From contig WOGZ01000135.1 in assembly GCA_009733775.1 (NCBI GenBank), positions 1 to 64,000 of the forward strand: a stretch of 64,000 nucleotides of DNA, written 5' to 3'. Each line of letters opens with the position of its first letter. Positions within the stretch are counted from its first letter, which is position 1. A program made the translations under genes and the position numbers. The notes beneath the pieces were generated by a model that had not been told where the DNA came from, ran no database searches, and worked only from the letters and a program-made list of their open reading frames with translations. This DNA is from Alectoria sarmentosa. Taxonomy: Eukaryota > Ascomycota > Lecanoromycetes > Lecanorales > Parmeliaceae. Below are positions 22,495 to 33,003 of the stretch, one piece after another.

Positions 22495-23334
22495 CTACTT
22501 TGGATATCCGAACATCTCAAAATACGCTGTCAACTTTCCCTTCGCTGTAAGTCCTCCAATTAGTATTCCTCTGATCAAGATACAAAGTTGAGGCATCAGA
22601 AAACAGTTGCGGAAAGTCAACGTAATCCCGCAATGTGTCTTGCGCCTCGAATCAAGGTACACACTAAAGGGCCGAGGAAGTCACTCACGGTTCGATCTGT
22701 CAAAGAACCAAGCATACTCCTCAAGGAAGGCATCAATATCCGCATGCGCCTTCTCCGCATCCTCAGCCAGCAGCTCAACCTCCCCAACCACATGTCCGAA
22801 ATCGGTCACGTCCAGCACGACCGTGAACCTGTCGTCCGCCAGCACCGTGAGCCTCTGCGTCTCAAACGCCGCAATCGCATCCAGCCCGAAGTCGTCGTGG
22901 AACCCGCGACTCCGGTCCGGGAAATGCAGGCGCACGAGCTCGACTATCTGGCTCCGGTCCTTGGTTTCGGAGAAGGTGGAGCGTAGGAAGGAGCCGCCTT
23001 GCATGCTTTGCTTGGCTTCCCATTCCAGAACGCCCCCTGGTGATGGTGATGGTGATGGTGATGATGATGGTGATGGTGATGGTGATGGTGATGGTGATGG
23101 TGATGGTGATGGTGATGATGTGTTTGGTTGAGAAGGGTCGGGGTGGAGGTGGCGCTTGCGGAGCCAGAGCCCGGCGTTTGAGAGCTTGTTGCGCGAGTCG
23201 TAGTATGTGTCGTGAAAGGCCTGCATGTGGAAGTCGCCGAGGTTCTTGAAGGGCGGCAAGCCGCCTTTGCGGGCCAAGATGGCCATGTTGGCGAGGGTGA
23301 AGGAGAATTTCTGTTCGATTTCGAGGAGGGGCAT
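22495..23334 (-). CDS. CYTH-domain protein, thiamine-triphosphatase-like
   Basis: Two exons (22689-23334, 22495-22544; intron 144 bp) give 231 residues. The start MPLLEIEQKFSF holds the E-x-E-x-K motif that names CYTH triphosphate-tunnel enzymes. Other elements are FHDTYYDSRNKLSNAGLWLRKR, LEWEAKQS, TVVLDVTDFG, VGEVELLAED and a short last exon PKGKLTAYFEMFGYPK. The family uses the acidic and basic tunnel residues and a metal to cleave triphosphates; thiamine triphosphatase is the closest eukaryotic type. A run of about 14 Ser-Pro dipeptides (residues about 75-105) interrupts the domain between two core strands and comes from a hexanucleotide repeat. Without the intron the frame would end at a TGA just after SNRE; splicing restores the conserved KGKL end. 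Confidence 0.85.
23039..23120. repeat. In-frame hexanucleotide repeat (GGTGAT)n coding Ser-Pro
   Basis: About 13 tandem hexamers GGTGAT with a few GAT substitutions. On the minus strand they read TCACCA, giving Ser-Pro repeats inside the CYTH protein. As the unit is two codons, copy-number change keeps the reading frame. Confidence 0.9.
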
Positions 23335-23366
23335 GGTGGTGGTGGTGGTGGTGGTGGTGGTGGTGG
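23335..23366. repeat. (GGT)n repeat touching the CYTH start codon
   Basis: Ten tandem GGT units lie directly against the initiator ATG of the minus-strand CYTH gene, so its 5' leader ends in a run of ACC. This covers the whole Kozak region. Confidence 0.85.
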
Positions 23367-24175
23367 GTTGCCTGGAGGAAAGTGTGAGATGGGCTGGGTA
23401 ACCTTGTAATCAAGTGGGAGATGTTTGTATTTTTACAGGTCAAGTGCGAAAAGCGCGGTTTGATGTTTGAGATACTCCTAAGAGATAATCTTGTAGGGAA
23501 CCAGTTTACCAAGTGTGAGCTGTTCTGCTGACACTAGCAATATGCCGCATTCTGTGTGTTACACAAGTATGGTACACCCTAGCGGGGCCTTGGTACGCAA
23601 CAAACGGTGCCAAGTACAACGGGATGGCGCCAATACTTTAGCTTCAGGTGATTTTTTTCGAGTACTGAGCATGTCTTGATTATCATGGTCGTGTGTTATT
23701 TGGCCTCTTATTGGAACTAGCACTGACTGTCAACACCTGTTGCGCTGGTGTGAAGGATAGGTGGACTCAATCGCTTCATAGTCGTGTTGTAGATTCAATA
23801 TCGACCGATTCGCCGGCCGTCGAATGAGTGATCGCGTCAGCAGTGAGACCGAGAAAAACAAATAACTGTCGGATCCACTACCGGTCCTTTTCGCGTCGAA
23901 TCGCTGTCAATCGATCATTTCACGTGGACTGACTGCGAACGTTGCAAGGTTACATGTTTTGTTTTGGAGAAGCTTGGAGGCAGCATTGTGGCTAAGCTGA
24001 TGTATGTATGTTGAGAGGCGAGTATGCTTGGATGGAATAAAGGAGCTATATATACTGGAGCTAGGATTCCAGGCGCTTCCAAGATACAACCGTAGCAGTG
24101 ACAAAGAGAAACTGGATCAATCGTATCAAATTCGCCAGGGATCAGGTCTTTATTGGCATGGGGATACCAGCGATC
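23367..24175. other. Intergenic region, no supported gene
   Basis: This stretch holds the CYTH gene promoter and the 3' end region of the PTH11-like gene. Only short unrecognised open frames are present. Confidence 0.45.
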
Positions 24176-25632
24176 CTAAACAATAGAGTACGCCAGCTTT
24201 GACTCGCATTCCGAGTGTTCTGCACTTTGCTTCGACATCGGAAAGGTCTGCCGATTTTTCCGTCCACCGTTATGGGTTGTGAGTTCGAGGCAGTCGTCGG
24301 AGTGAGAGATGGAAGCTGAAGGTCTCTTGACGCCCAACGCTCTGAGTTTCTTCAGTTGCGATCCTCCCGAGTCGTCGGCTTCAGAGCCCCGATAGCTCGA
24401 AACGGCGTCCGAGATCTTGGACTTGATGTCGATGAAGGCACGGGGCAAGGTCGGTAGACAACCGCACACGATTCCGCTGGTGATTTCGCCGTCCCTGGAG
24501 GTGGAACCAGACGGTTTCAGCCGTAGGAAGTTGCATGGTTGGGAAGGGGATCATGCTTACGTCCAGAGTCCGTCATAAAGGAGATACCATGTCAAATCAG
24601 TTTCTTTTCCCCATTGGAGGAAAGCAGCTAGTCTCAAGACACTCGAGAGGCAAGCACTATGGACCATAAGCACCAACTTGCAGCGCTTAGAGATACTCGG
24701 GAGAAGTGAAAGGTGTACTTACAAAATACCACTGGCGAATATCAAAGATAGTCCAAGTTTTCTTTTCCACCCCATTTGTAATTTCCAAATCCATAGTACT
24801 GGCATTACAAGCACGGCAAGATCCGATACCACATTGAGAACCGTAGTAACAAAATTCAACGTGTAGAAATCTGTGAAGCAATGACCCGGAAGCAGGGTGT
24901 TCCAAATCTTGGCTCTAGGAGAACATTGGAAGGCTGTTAAAAAGATGTTGGTGGTGTAGTAAATCGTATTGCTCCAGATCAAAAACTGTACAAGGTAGAA
25001 TCTTATGGAGTTCCGGTTGGTGACGAAGACGTTCTCAATTTGCAAGAGGATTGCTAGTTTGGTAGCAAGTATGAGGGGGGAGTACAAGATATCGATGATA
25101 TACCCAATCTATCAATGACGGTCAGTGGATTCTACTGGGACATGATGGCGATCAATGTACTTGCCTTGCCGAATTGTATCACGCTTGACAAGGGCACATC
25201 CCATTGATGGACGCCGTCGCCATACTGAAGAGTTATGGCAGATAGAGCGACAAATGCAACGTAAATGGCCTTCATTCGTACTTGTCAATAACAGAAGAGA
25301 CGCAGCAGCCTTTGATCATTTTGGCCATAGGATCAAGAAACATACCCATGCTATGACAGATGCATCTGTGAACAGTCAATTCAACATCTTGATAGTGTTC
25401 ACTGAGACTTACAATCCTCCAGCGCAATAGATTTAATGATGAAGATCTTCGAGTACATTCGCAGAGCAGTGAAGAGGGTAGCCACAGGTAGACAGACTGC
25501 CAGCGTTGCAACGATTTTGGCTTGTTCGTTATCTGGATTGACGAAGTTCGGAGTGACTCCTGGCGGGGGATTTAAACCTGGGAGCTGGTCCAGTGGTACT
25601 CCGGGAGGAAGATCCATGCCTGTCACTTGCAA
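24176..25632 (-). CDS. PTH11-like rhodopsin-domain integral membrane protein
   Basis: Six exons (25413-25632, 25346-25365, 25165-25269, 24723-25108, 24561-24656, 24176-24494) close to 381 residues. The N-terminus is Pro-rich and extracellular in the family, followed by seven hydrophobic stretches: AKIVATLAVCLPVATLFTAL, IEDYASVIAW-type segment, ALSAITLQYGDGVHQWDVPL, LYSPLILATKLAILLQI, FLIWSNTIYYTTNIFL, LNVVSDLAVLVMPVLWIW and ASGIFACLSSVLRLA. The hallmark WTDGEITSGIVCGCLPTLP precedes a Ser-rich cytosolic tail. PTH11-type proteins are candidate surface receptors in plant-associated fungi; function here is unknown. Exon 2 is only 20 nt. The intron after FGK uses a GC donor (AAG|GCAAGT). A second family member lies at 62521-63838. 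Confidence 0.88.
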
Positions 25633-26981
25633 ATGGCCAAATGCTCCGGAAATGAATACACAATCGAACGTGGTCGTTCAGTCGCTCAAGAGATCCAACC
25701 AGACGAAATCAACCATTTTCAAAATTGAGATATTCTCATAATGCTGGATTTTGACGAGGTAGGGATCCTAAAAGATCATGATATTCAGTCGATCGGGGTC
25801 TGTATGGCACAGGATGACTCGACCCGTTCCATTAAAGCCTGCTTTGATACCGGCGCCCTATTTCCATGTTTGCAAGCTTGATCATTATCTCTGGAGACCA
25901 TGAGACTGTTGTCAAGATATGTTGTAGGGCGATCGCTAGGATTGGTAGGCCTGTTTCGCACACAAGGATCTCCCTGCAGAGCAAAGAAAGACGTGGAGCA
26001 AGCGTCCAGTACAAGCATTAGGGTCACGAAGGATTCTGTAATAGACGGGCCTAGATCCCGCCAGCAGATTTTCGTGGATCTCCTGGGATGTATGAACAAA
26101 GGTTCACCATCGCTTCAGCCATATTGAGAATGGCAAATTGTTTTAGATCTGAGTAGGTTCTCGTATCCACCCAAGCAAGAAAAAGAGGCACATCTAACCT
26201 AGGCGGAGTCATATGTTCAGTGTCTCCTGAAGAGCCTTATTCTTGATTCTGCTGTGTAAGACTTTAGGAATGTGCTCGCAGGAGGCTAACCCGTAGGATC
26301 TTCACCCTAGCTTCAAACCCATAACACAGTCCTACTTTGTCGAAGTAACAAGCCGCCAGGATTGGAAAAAGAGGATTGACCCTTCGTATGACGCATTATC
26401 GTAAAATTAAACGAACTTTCAGCTGTATAAACGACACTGCAGCGATTTTTGTTGGTGCAACGTCATTCATGGTACAGGATCCACGACAAGCTAGAAATAC
26501 TAGAGAGACCCTCAGAAGTCCTTAGCTCTAGCAGGGTGAGTCAAGCCTATCTCACGGCGCAAAGTAGACTGATATGATTAGTAACTGAAAGGCGATGATT
26601 GTCGAGAATCGTATGTCGGTACAGTCAATACGAACGGCTGAGTCTGGGGCACAGACTCAGGGGAGTTCTCGGCTCTCCTAATGGAATAGAACGTTCGTGG
26701 ACAGCACCAAGTACAGGTGGATCCAATCACTGGCCCCAAGAGAAATATCCCAATCTAGCGCGAATTTCATGCACAATAACGGCATGATCAGATACTAGGA
26801 TATGCTTCGGGAACCTACTGAATTTCCGTACGCAACGGACCGCAACTCTCCAGAAGCCAGGCTCGTGCGCTGCTTAAAGTAAACATCCCATTGGACGAGG
26901 CTTCTTCCGCAATCTCGTTCGAGGTTAAGGCACCCACTTGCATTTGGCGCCACGCAGGAAGATTTCCTCATTTGACACAGC

Positions 26982-27054
26982 CTCGTAGCCTTATCGTGAC
27001 GGTTCGTATCCTTATCGTGACAGCTCGTACCCTTGCCGCGACGGCGTCGTAGCC
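26982..27054. repeat. Three-and-a-half copies of a 21-bp tandem repeat
   Basis: Units start at 26982, 27003 and 27024 with consensus CTCGTANCCTTATCGTGACGG, then a partial copy CGTCGTAGCC. Copies differ mainly by C/T and G/A transitions. No protein is encoded with confidence. Confidence 0.7.
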
Positions 27055-28990
27055 ACCATTAGCCTCGCAGTCATCTCTGGTCTTTCCTTTATCTCCGAGA
27101 CTCCGAATACGAACCTGTGCGCCACAGACTTGGAAGACTGATCAGAGCACCTCACTGCGCGGCAGATGGTGATGGTAGCCTGCTGAAGTTTCACAGAGAG
27201 CAAGAAATCAAGCACCCGAACTCCTGGTGATTTGTGAACCACCAAGACCCGTAGATTCCTGATCTAGAACAGCAGAACCTCTCCTCATTGCTTAATTGCC
27301 CCCGGTACTATTTTTTTCACACCTTCGTGGACAATCTCGTCAGGACTGACGGGAACACCTCAATACAGTCTATATCTCCAGCTCCACCCACACCATCCTA
27401 TGTTATTAACCGACAGCTTCACCGCTACTCTCTGATTTTTCCCTACCTTACTAGGGTTGCAGGCCATTGGGCAGAAAAGATCATACCTGACTCGAGGTCT
27501 GCCCAAGTCACTCAAAGATCGTCGAATTTCTCATTCTGTAGTTACTTGGCTATCAAATTATAGGCGTGAATTTTCCCTTGATAATGAAAGTGCTGCGAGA
27601 CTCGCGCCATGAGTGAATGGCATTCCTCAAACGCTTTACAAGTGTCAGAATCACGCAGCAGTATGTAAACAATATGTTGAAAAAGGACATCAATGCCGTA
27701 AGACTTGAGAAAGTGCACCAACCGCAGAGTCCGAAGAATGACATGTTTTGTTGCACGAACTAGGAAAGGTAACCCACGATACATCACAACTCAGGGACGA
27801 GCTCTTATCTATACTTGTCGCTGAACAAAACAGACCGTGACTCTCCTGTCAATTCATTTCCTCGCGGTTGCCAACAGAGCTGATGTTAAGCCGCAACTTC
27901 GAGACGAGGTAGAGCACTTCAAGGGGTATGTCAGGGAAAAGTAAGCAATGTTCACAGTCACGTAGATGTCAGACAAGAATTGTACCGTTAGTCGTAGGAA
28001 GCAACAGCGGTGACTCACCTCGAGGCAATTTTCAAGATGTCGCATCTGCTTCGACTATTCGAACGTCGGCTTTTCGCTGCTGAAATGCTTTCAAGGCCTT
28101 TCTTTGGCAAGACAGATTCATCGTAGAGAACTATCACAGTCTCATCATGGCTCAACCTGTAGGGATTCGCCATCGTACTTCTCGGGAGATGGGGGACTAC
28201 GGCCTCCCACTATTTGATGTTCTCCTGAGTCCTGCATTGATTAATCGTGGCTAGGGTGTTAAAGGCCGTGCCTTGTCTCCCATTCCACTGGCCCACAATC
28301 GTTACGCATCTCCGAAAAATCATTTCCAGGGAGGTGGAGGAGGGATCGCCACTTGTCCAGTGGAGTAATTTTACTTCACTTCACTTCACTTTCCCAGCAT
28401 ACAGTGGAAGGTCTCATCGAAACCTATCGCACATAATCAGTGACAGTCCACTTTTAAAATAGATTTGGCGTGGCTTTGTTGGTAAATGTCATTGCTGAAG
28501 TAAGACGCGAGTTGTATCTATCTGCACCGTACACGAGACAATCCTATTACCTGGTAGGATTCTGGCTCTCGTTTTAGAGGTGGGAGTTGTAGGGACCTTT
28601 TCGGCGTCAATCGCCAAACTTTGGGGCCAGATCCCTAAGCCTTAGGTGAGGTTTAGGAGCATCAGTCCTCAAAGACGGGGTTCAAATTCCTCGTTTGTAA
28701 ATCATCATGAGTCAACAATGACGTGAGTAAGAATGAGCGTTTCAGAAGTACGATTAATGTCCATCAGAATATCTATAATCCCACAGTCATGAACACTGCT
28801 GTATGTTTCGACTCTGGGAAACCCTAGAGTCTCCTGATTTTCTGTCACGTGTGTGCCAAGACAACGAGAACCCCGCTTGCCAAGACATGGAATACCCCTT
28901 GACAAACGACAGCAACGAAAAGATCCCTTCTACCTCTCAACTATTTGCTCCCAGCAAGTCTTCAGTCAAGCCACAACCTCCAGCACGACC

Positions 28991-29307
28991 ATGGCTGCAT
29001 CGGAACTCCCCGCATCTTTCGGTGAAGCTATCGAGGCTGGCAAAGCTGCTGTGGCCGACTTGGACTGTGTAACTGGATTTCCGTATAGACGACCACATAA
29101 CCTGGTACACTGATCTCTTAAGACTTTGTGAAGATCCGTGTAGAGATGGAGGAGAGTGATACGAGCCTATAATTTGCGGTTGCAAGGATTATAGCAGTAT
29201 GGAGAAAGCTGGGGAAATGCTGCACAAGGACATTATGAACATGGTCTTGCGCAAATTCAGCGCGGAAAACTCGGTGGGATCGCAGCAGGGTAGTAGGTCA
29301 GGGTAGG
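28991..29307 (+). pseudogene. Possible remnant of a small unidentified gene
   Basis: An ATG at 28991 begins MAASELPASFGEAIEAGKA, a good-looking coding start, but the frame soon meets stops. A second coding-like stretch in another phase (KDYSSMEKAGEMLHKDIMNM, about 29190-29250) follows and ends at a TAG near 29305. No intron joins the two cleanly without a stop. It may be a decayed gene or two unrelated chance frames; the family was not recognised. Confidence 0.25.
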
Positions 29308-29616
29308 ATGCAAAGCTCTCAAGGTGTGTTCCACGACCGACCATAAATCAAGGATGTCGATCCTGACGGAACGCCGCAGCGCGAGGGGCGAGCGATCCAG
29401 AGAATGCTATTCGGTGTTCTGAAGTGGATCCGGGAGCAAGTGTAGGATCATAATGAGGCAGTTAGAGAACCTTTGCCACTTGTTGCCTCGCTAAGGCCAA
29501 GTGCGCTTGTGATTCGCTGTCCAGACCTTTCTTGCCATTTGTTCTGATTATAGTCCTACAAGTCCTTACATCTTCCCCGACGACAACGGAGGCACGCCGG
29601 AGTCTTAACTTCCAGT

Positions 29617-30429
29617 ATGACATCTTGCAATTTTCTCGAGTTGCCTGCAGAGATACGCAACAACGTCTATCGCCACGTATTCTGCTATGATGGCATCACA
29701 CCAGAAGTCCGGTCCGCTTGGAATCCATGGCAGTCACGTACTGTCTATACGGCGCCTTGGAGAACCCCTCTCCGTAATTGCTTTGGCAACATCATCACCG
29801 AGCGGTCCGATCTACACGTGCGACTCGATGTCATCGCTCCCATACGGAACGGCGTCTACCCTGGTGCCCAGCTCCCAGCGCTTGCCAGTGAAGTTCTGAG
29901 TTTGCTCCGCACCTGCAGTCAAATCTATGAAGAAGCGCATTCCATATTTTGGGCGGAGAATGCCTTCATCTTTCCGGATCAAGATACGATGCACGCTTTT
30001 ATCCATCGCATAGGAACAAAATCCTTCGATTTAATCAGGACACTTGGTATTGAGAAAACTGTTGACGCGGAGTGGTCCAACGTAAACGGAGGTATTTATC
30101 TGGGATATTGTTTCGCAGACATGAGAATACCTCCGTTCCTCCCAGCACTCCATCTGCACGGATGGGAAAGCAAAGTCGAGGAATATTACTGCCAAAGAGA
30201 ACACTGGGTCCCTGAAAAGAGCGATTCTTCCGAGCTAAAGATCAGAAAATCCAAGAAAGCATGCAAGACTACCTACAACTGGCTAACATGGCCACTGACG
30301 AGCGAAGCGAAACCGGTAAGGGATACCTCAGGGGTCACAGATGATGGTCTCTACGATGTTTGCGCGTTGGAATACTCAATGAGAAGACGTTGCTTTATTC
30401 AATCTGAGGCTATGGGTACACTAAGATGA
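29617..30429 (+). CDS. 2EXR/F-box-like fungal protein
   Basis: An intronless frame of 270 residues. The N-terminus FLELPAEIRNNVYRHVF is the typical start of fungal 2EXR or DUF7730-type proteins, which resembles an F-box helix. A second conserved block, LLRTCSQIYEEAHSIFWAEN, is the usual follow-on motif in these proteins. They form large lineage-specific families in filamentous ascomycetes, with unknown biochemical roles; a protein-protein interaction role is inferred. The stop TGA (30427-30429) directly abuts the stop of the convergent P450 gene, so the two transcripts must overlap. Confidence 0.75.
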   Translation: MTSCNFLELPAEIRNNVYRHVFCYDGITPEVRSAWNPWQSRTVYTAPWRTPLRNCFGNIITERSDLHVRLDVIAPIRNGVYPGAQLPALASEVLSLLRTCSQIYEEAHSIFWAENAFIFPDQDTMHAFIHRIGTKSFDLIRTLGIEKTVDAEWSNVNGGIYLGYCFADMRIPPFLPALHLHGWESKVEEYYCQREHWVPEKSDSSELKIRKSKKACKTTYNWLTWPLTSEAKPVRDTSGVTDDGLYDVCALEYSMRRRCFIQSEAMGTLR

Positions 30430-31896
30430 TCATTTCTGGATGATCTTGATCCCTTCATAGGTGCTGCGATCAGACACGAGAGGCTCTTTCCCACTAAGCG
30501 CTCTGTCAAGCTGGCGCTGGGCAGCGTCTGAGCTGTCTTCGCCCAATTTCAAATGCCATTCCTCGAAATGCACGTGACCTGCGAACGCTGCCATCAGTAT
30601 TCCGATCATCATTGGACCGAATTCGCCTATTGCCGGACAAACAAAGGGAGAAACCCCGAAGGCCATGTAGGAATTCTTGGCGTCAACGCTTGCATTGATC
30701 CATCTGGAGGGAACGAAGCGCTTTGCGTCAGCTCCCCAAAGCGCCTCGGTTCGTTGACAGGCCTCGATGTCTGCTGCAATATTCTCAGGTCCTGCCTGAT
30801 TGTCCATATGGAATTGGCGGTAGACGCGCTTCACTGACGGGTACAGCCGAAGTGCTTCCTTGACAATAAGATCTACAGAGACTGCAGATGCTTCTGGACC
30901 ATGTACTAGTTCTTTCCTGGCTGTGATGGTGGGGTTGGCAAGGAACCGTGCCAGGACCGATCGCAATATGGGGGCACCTCCGTCGACGAAGGTCACCTGA
31001 AGGAAGCCTGAAAGCACCACACGCCACAAGGTTTCGTATGCCGGAAGGATAAGGTTCAGGGGGCTCTTGCAGGGAATGGACCGCTCCATTTGGGGGATTA
31101 CCTGGGCCAAAGCCTCCTGTAAATCATGCTTGTCTGACTCTACTGGCATTTCTGTGCCCTTGGCTTGGATCCATAGCTTGTTAATGCCCTCCGTGATGTT
31201 GGAGATCTTCCTGTCGTCCAGTCCAACCGGGTCAAGTTCGAACAGCACGTGAAGGATGATCTTGAGGCATACGGAGCGAACCAGAGAGTCCAGGTTAGCA
31301 GATGTCGTTTGGCCAACAGTAGTCAGCTTCAATGAAGATACAGCCTGGCGAACGAGCTCTTCTGCGAAGAGTGCAACCTTTTGCCACTAAATGACGTCCA
31401 TGTCAGCATTACTTCTTGGAGACATATTAGACATGTACGGAGTTCCAAGGATATTGGCCGAAATGTAAAGCCCAACGAGCAGTCTCAGTGCTCTTAGAAT
31501 GAGTATTGGAGCTTGCCAAAAGAGGAGCAGGCTTCTTTCCGAGGGAGTGCTTACCTGAGCCTCCGTCATCCTTATCGCGTTTGTGGCCTTCGTATTGAAC
31601 TCCGTGCGGCGCTTAGTATCGCTTGTGGTGAAAGCATTGTCGATACCAAATGCCCGAACAAGCCCCTCGTTGGGAATGGCCCTTGATTTGACATTGGAGT
31701 TTAGGTTTATGGCTCCTGAATTGTCATAGCCCTTGCAGGCAAAGATTTGGCGGCAGATCGTTGGGTCGGAGGATCTGATCTCTTTTAGGACTAGTTGCGG
31801 AGATGGCTCTGCTTGGAGCCGTCTGTTTTCGCGGGTTAGGTACCAAGCGAAAGCCAGAAGGCCTGCGATGCCAGTGACGAGCACCCGGAGGTCCAT
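30430..31896 (-). CDS. Cytochrome P450-like protein
   Basis: Two exons (31555-31896, 30430-31386; intron 168 bp) give 432 residues, shorter than the usual 480-530. A hydrophobic N-terminal anchor (MDLRVLVTGIAGLLAFAWYL) is followed by a P450 body. The K-helix E-x-x-R motif is KEALRLYP, a WGADAKRFVPSRW segment matches the PERF-type region, and the heme-ligand loop is FGVSPFVCPAIGEFG, with cysteine conserved but the usual Gly and Arg of F-x-x-G-x-R-x-C replaced. A similar P-F-x-C-P-A loop occurs in some fungal P450 families. The typical I-helix A-G-x-x-T motif was not seen. The substrate is unknown, and reduced or altered activity is possible. An in-frame ATG at 31920 is an alternative start. 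Confidence 0.8.
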
Positions 31897-33003
31897 GGTC
31901 TGAAAGCAGAAGGAGACCAAGAGGCCCTACGTGGCACGAGTGAGTTGAGTGGTGGACCTGGTCAAACGCAGGGACAGTGGAGGATTTGGAAGAAGAAGTT
32001 TCTCTAATCTGATACTCCACACGGGGCCATGACCGACTTTTATGCCAAATAATTGCGAGAGAATATTCCAGTACTTACATGCGCGAGGTAGATTTCCCAA
32101 ATATGTGCACCACATACTGGCTTTGTCCTTGCAGATGTGCCACTCCGGAGGTTTCCAGATGGATTCCCATTTGGAACATTGGTTTGTTGTCGTGCAGATG
32201 TCCGCCCTTACTACACTGTACAATGATGCCAAAAGTCTGGCCTTGTCCCCAGCAGTGCCCCGAACTAGTGCCTTCTGGACAAGGAGTCCATGTTAACATT
32301 TGGACAGATGGTTTGCAAAATTTCATTGCCGCCTCCTAGATAGCGCATCAATGCCTGACCTCTGGCTTTGTCTCCTGCAAACGTGTCAAGTGAGTGGCTT
32401 TGATGCAGCAGAACAGAGTACAATCATCTGACCAGGCGCCATCCCACAGGTTCAATATTGTAGGCAGAAACCTCAGACTTTGCCTCTCAGCCATAAGCTG
32501 TCACATGTTCCTGGCACTGATACCGTAGTTTCTCGCAAATTCAATGGCTCAGAAAAATATATGAGAAGAAAGAAAAGCTCGAACTCCGATGCCGAGTGAA
32601 GCGTCTACATACCCCGGAAAATGGTCTCTCCTCAGTCTTTACAAGCTTGGGAAAGGTAAGAACGTCTGTGCGTGATGATCGACTGATGAGCTCAGCCAGG
32701 ACTCGATAGGCAGTGTCCTTAGTGACCCTCAAGGATACAGATAATCCATTTGGCTGAGGCTGACTTTGCATGTATGTAGTCACCTAATAAAATGGCATTT
32801 TTCGCCAACTGAGTCCGAGACTCTGCACTGAAAGACGAGCTGACCACCAAGAAGGAAGGGTCCACTAGTCAGGCACATGCATTTCAGTTGCGTCTTGAGG
32901 GGCCGCGCGCTTAGAGATCTTAGCAAGGGCGCTAATTGAGGTCAAAATTGACGTCCGAAAAAGAACATATGTACTTCTATACTCGATCTCCAGGACGAGC
33001 ATC
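31897..33003. other. Intergenic region with coding-like fragments
   Basis: Around 32050-32340 both strands have open frames rich in Cys, Trp and Gly, and the minus strand between 32340 and 32783 has short coding-like stretches (for example LSVSLRVTKDTAYRVLAEL). A good donor (GTATGT) follows the latter near 32610. No complete gene could be assembled and no family was recognised; it may be a decayed gene upstream of the P450. Confidence 0.35.

Larger units (their letters stand above)
25633..29616. other. Gene-poor 4-kb interval
   Basis: Only short, mutually overlapping open frames occur and none matches a known domain. It contains the 21-bp tandem repeat at 26982-27054 and a possible gene remnant at 28991-29307. 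The lack of coding signal and of clean splice sites suggests non-coding or decayed sequence. Confidence 0.5.

Noticed and set aside
23039..23120. Tandem repeat considered as a CRISPR-like array
   Set aside because: There are no spacers; it is a simple hexanucleotide repeat in a coding frame.
22607..23131. Plus-strand frame ending in Gly-Asp repeats
   Set aside because: It is the antisense of the CYTH gene and its hexanucleotide repeat.
28660..28705. GGGGTTCAAATTCC resembling a tRNA T-arm
   Set aside because: The T-stem pairs poorly and no acceptor stem, D-arm or anticodon arm could be folded around it.
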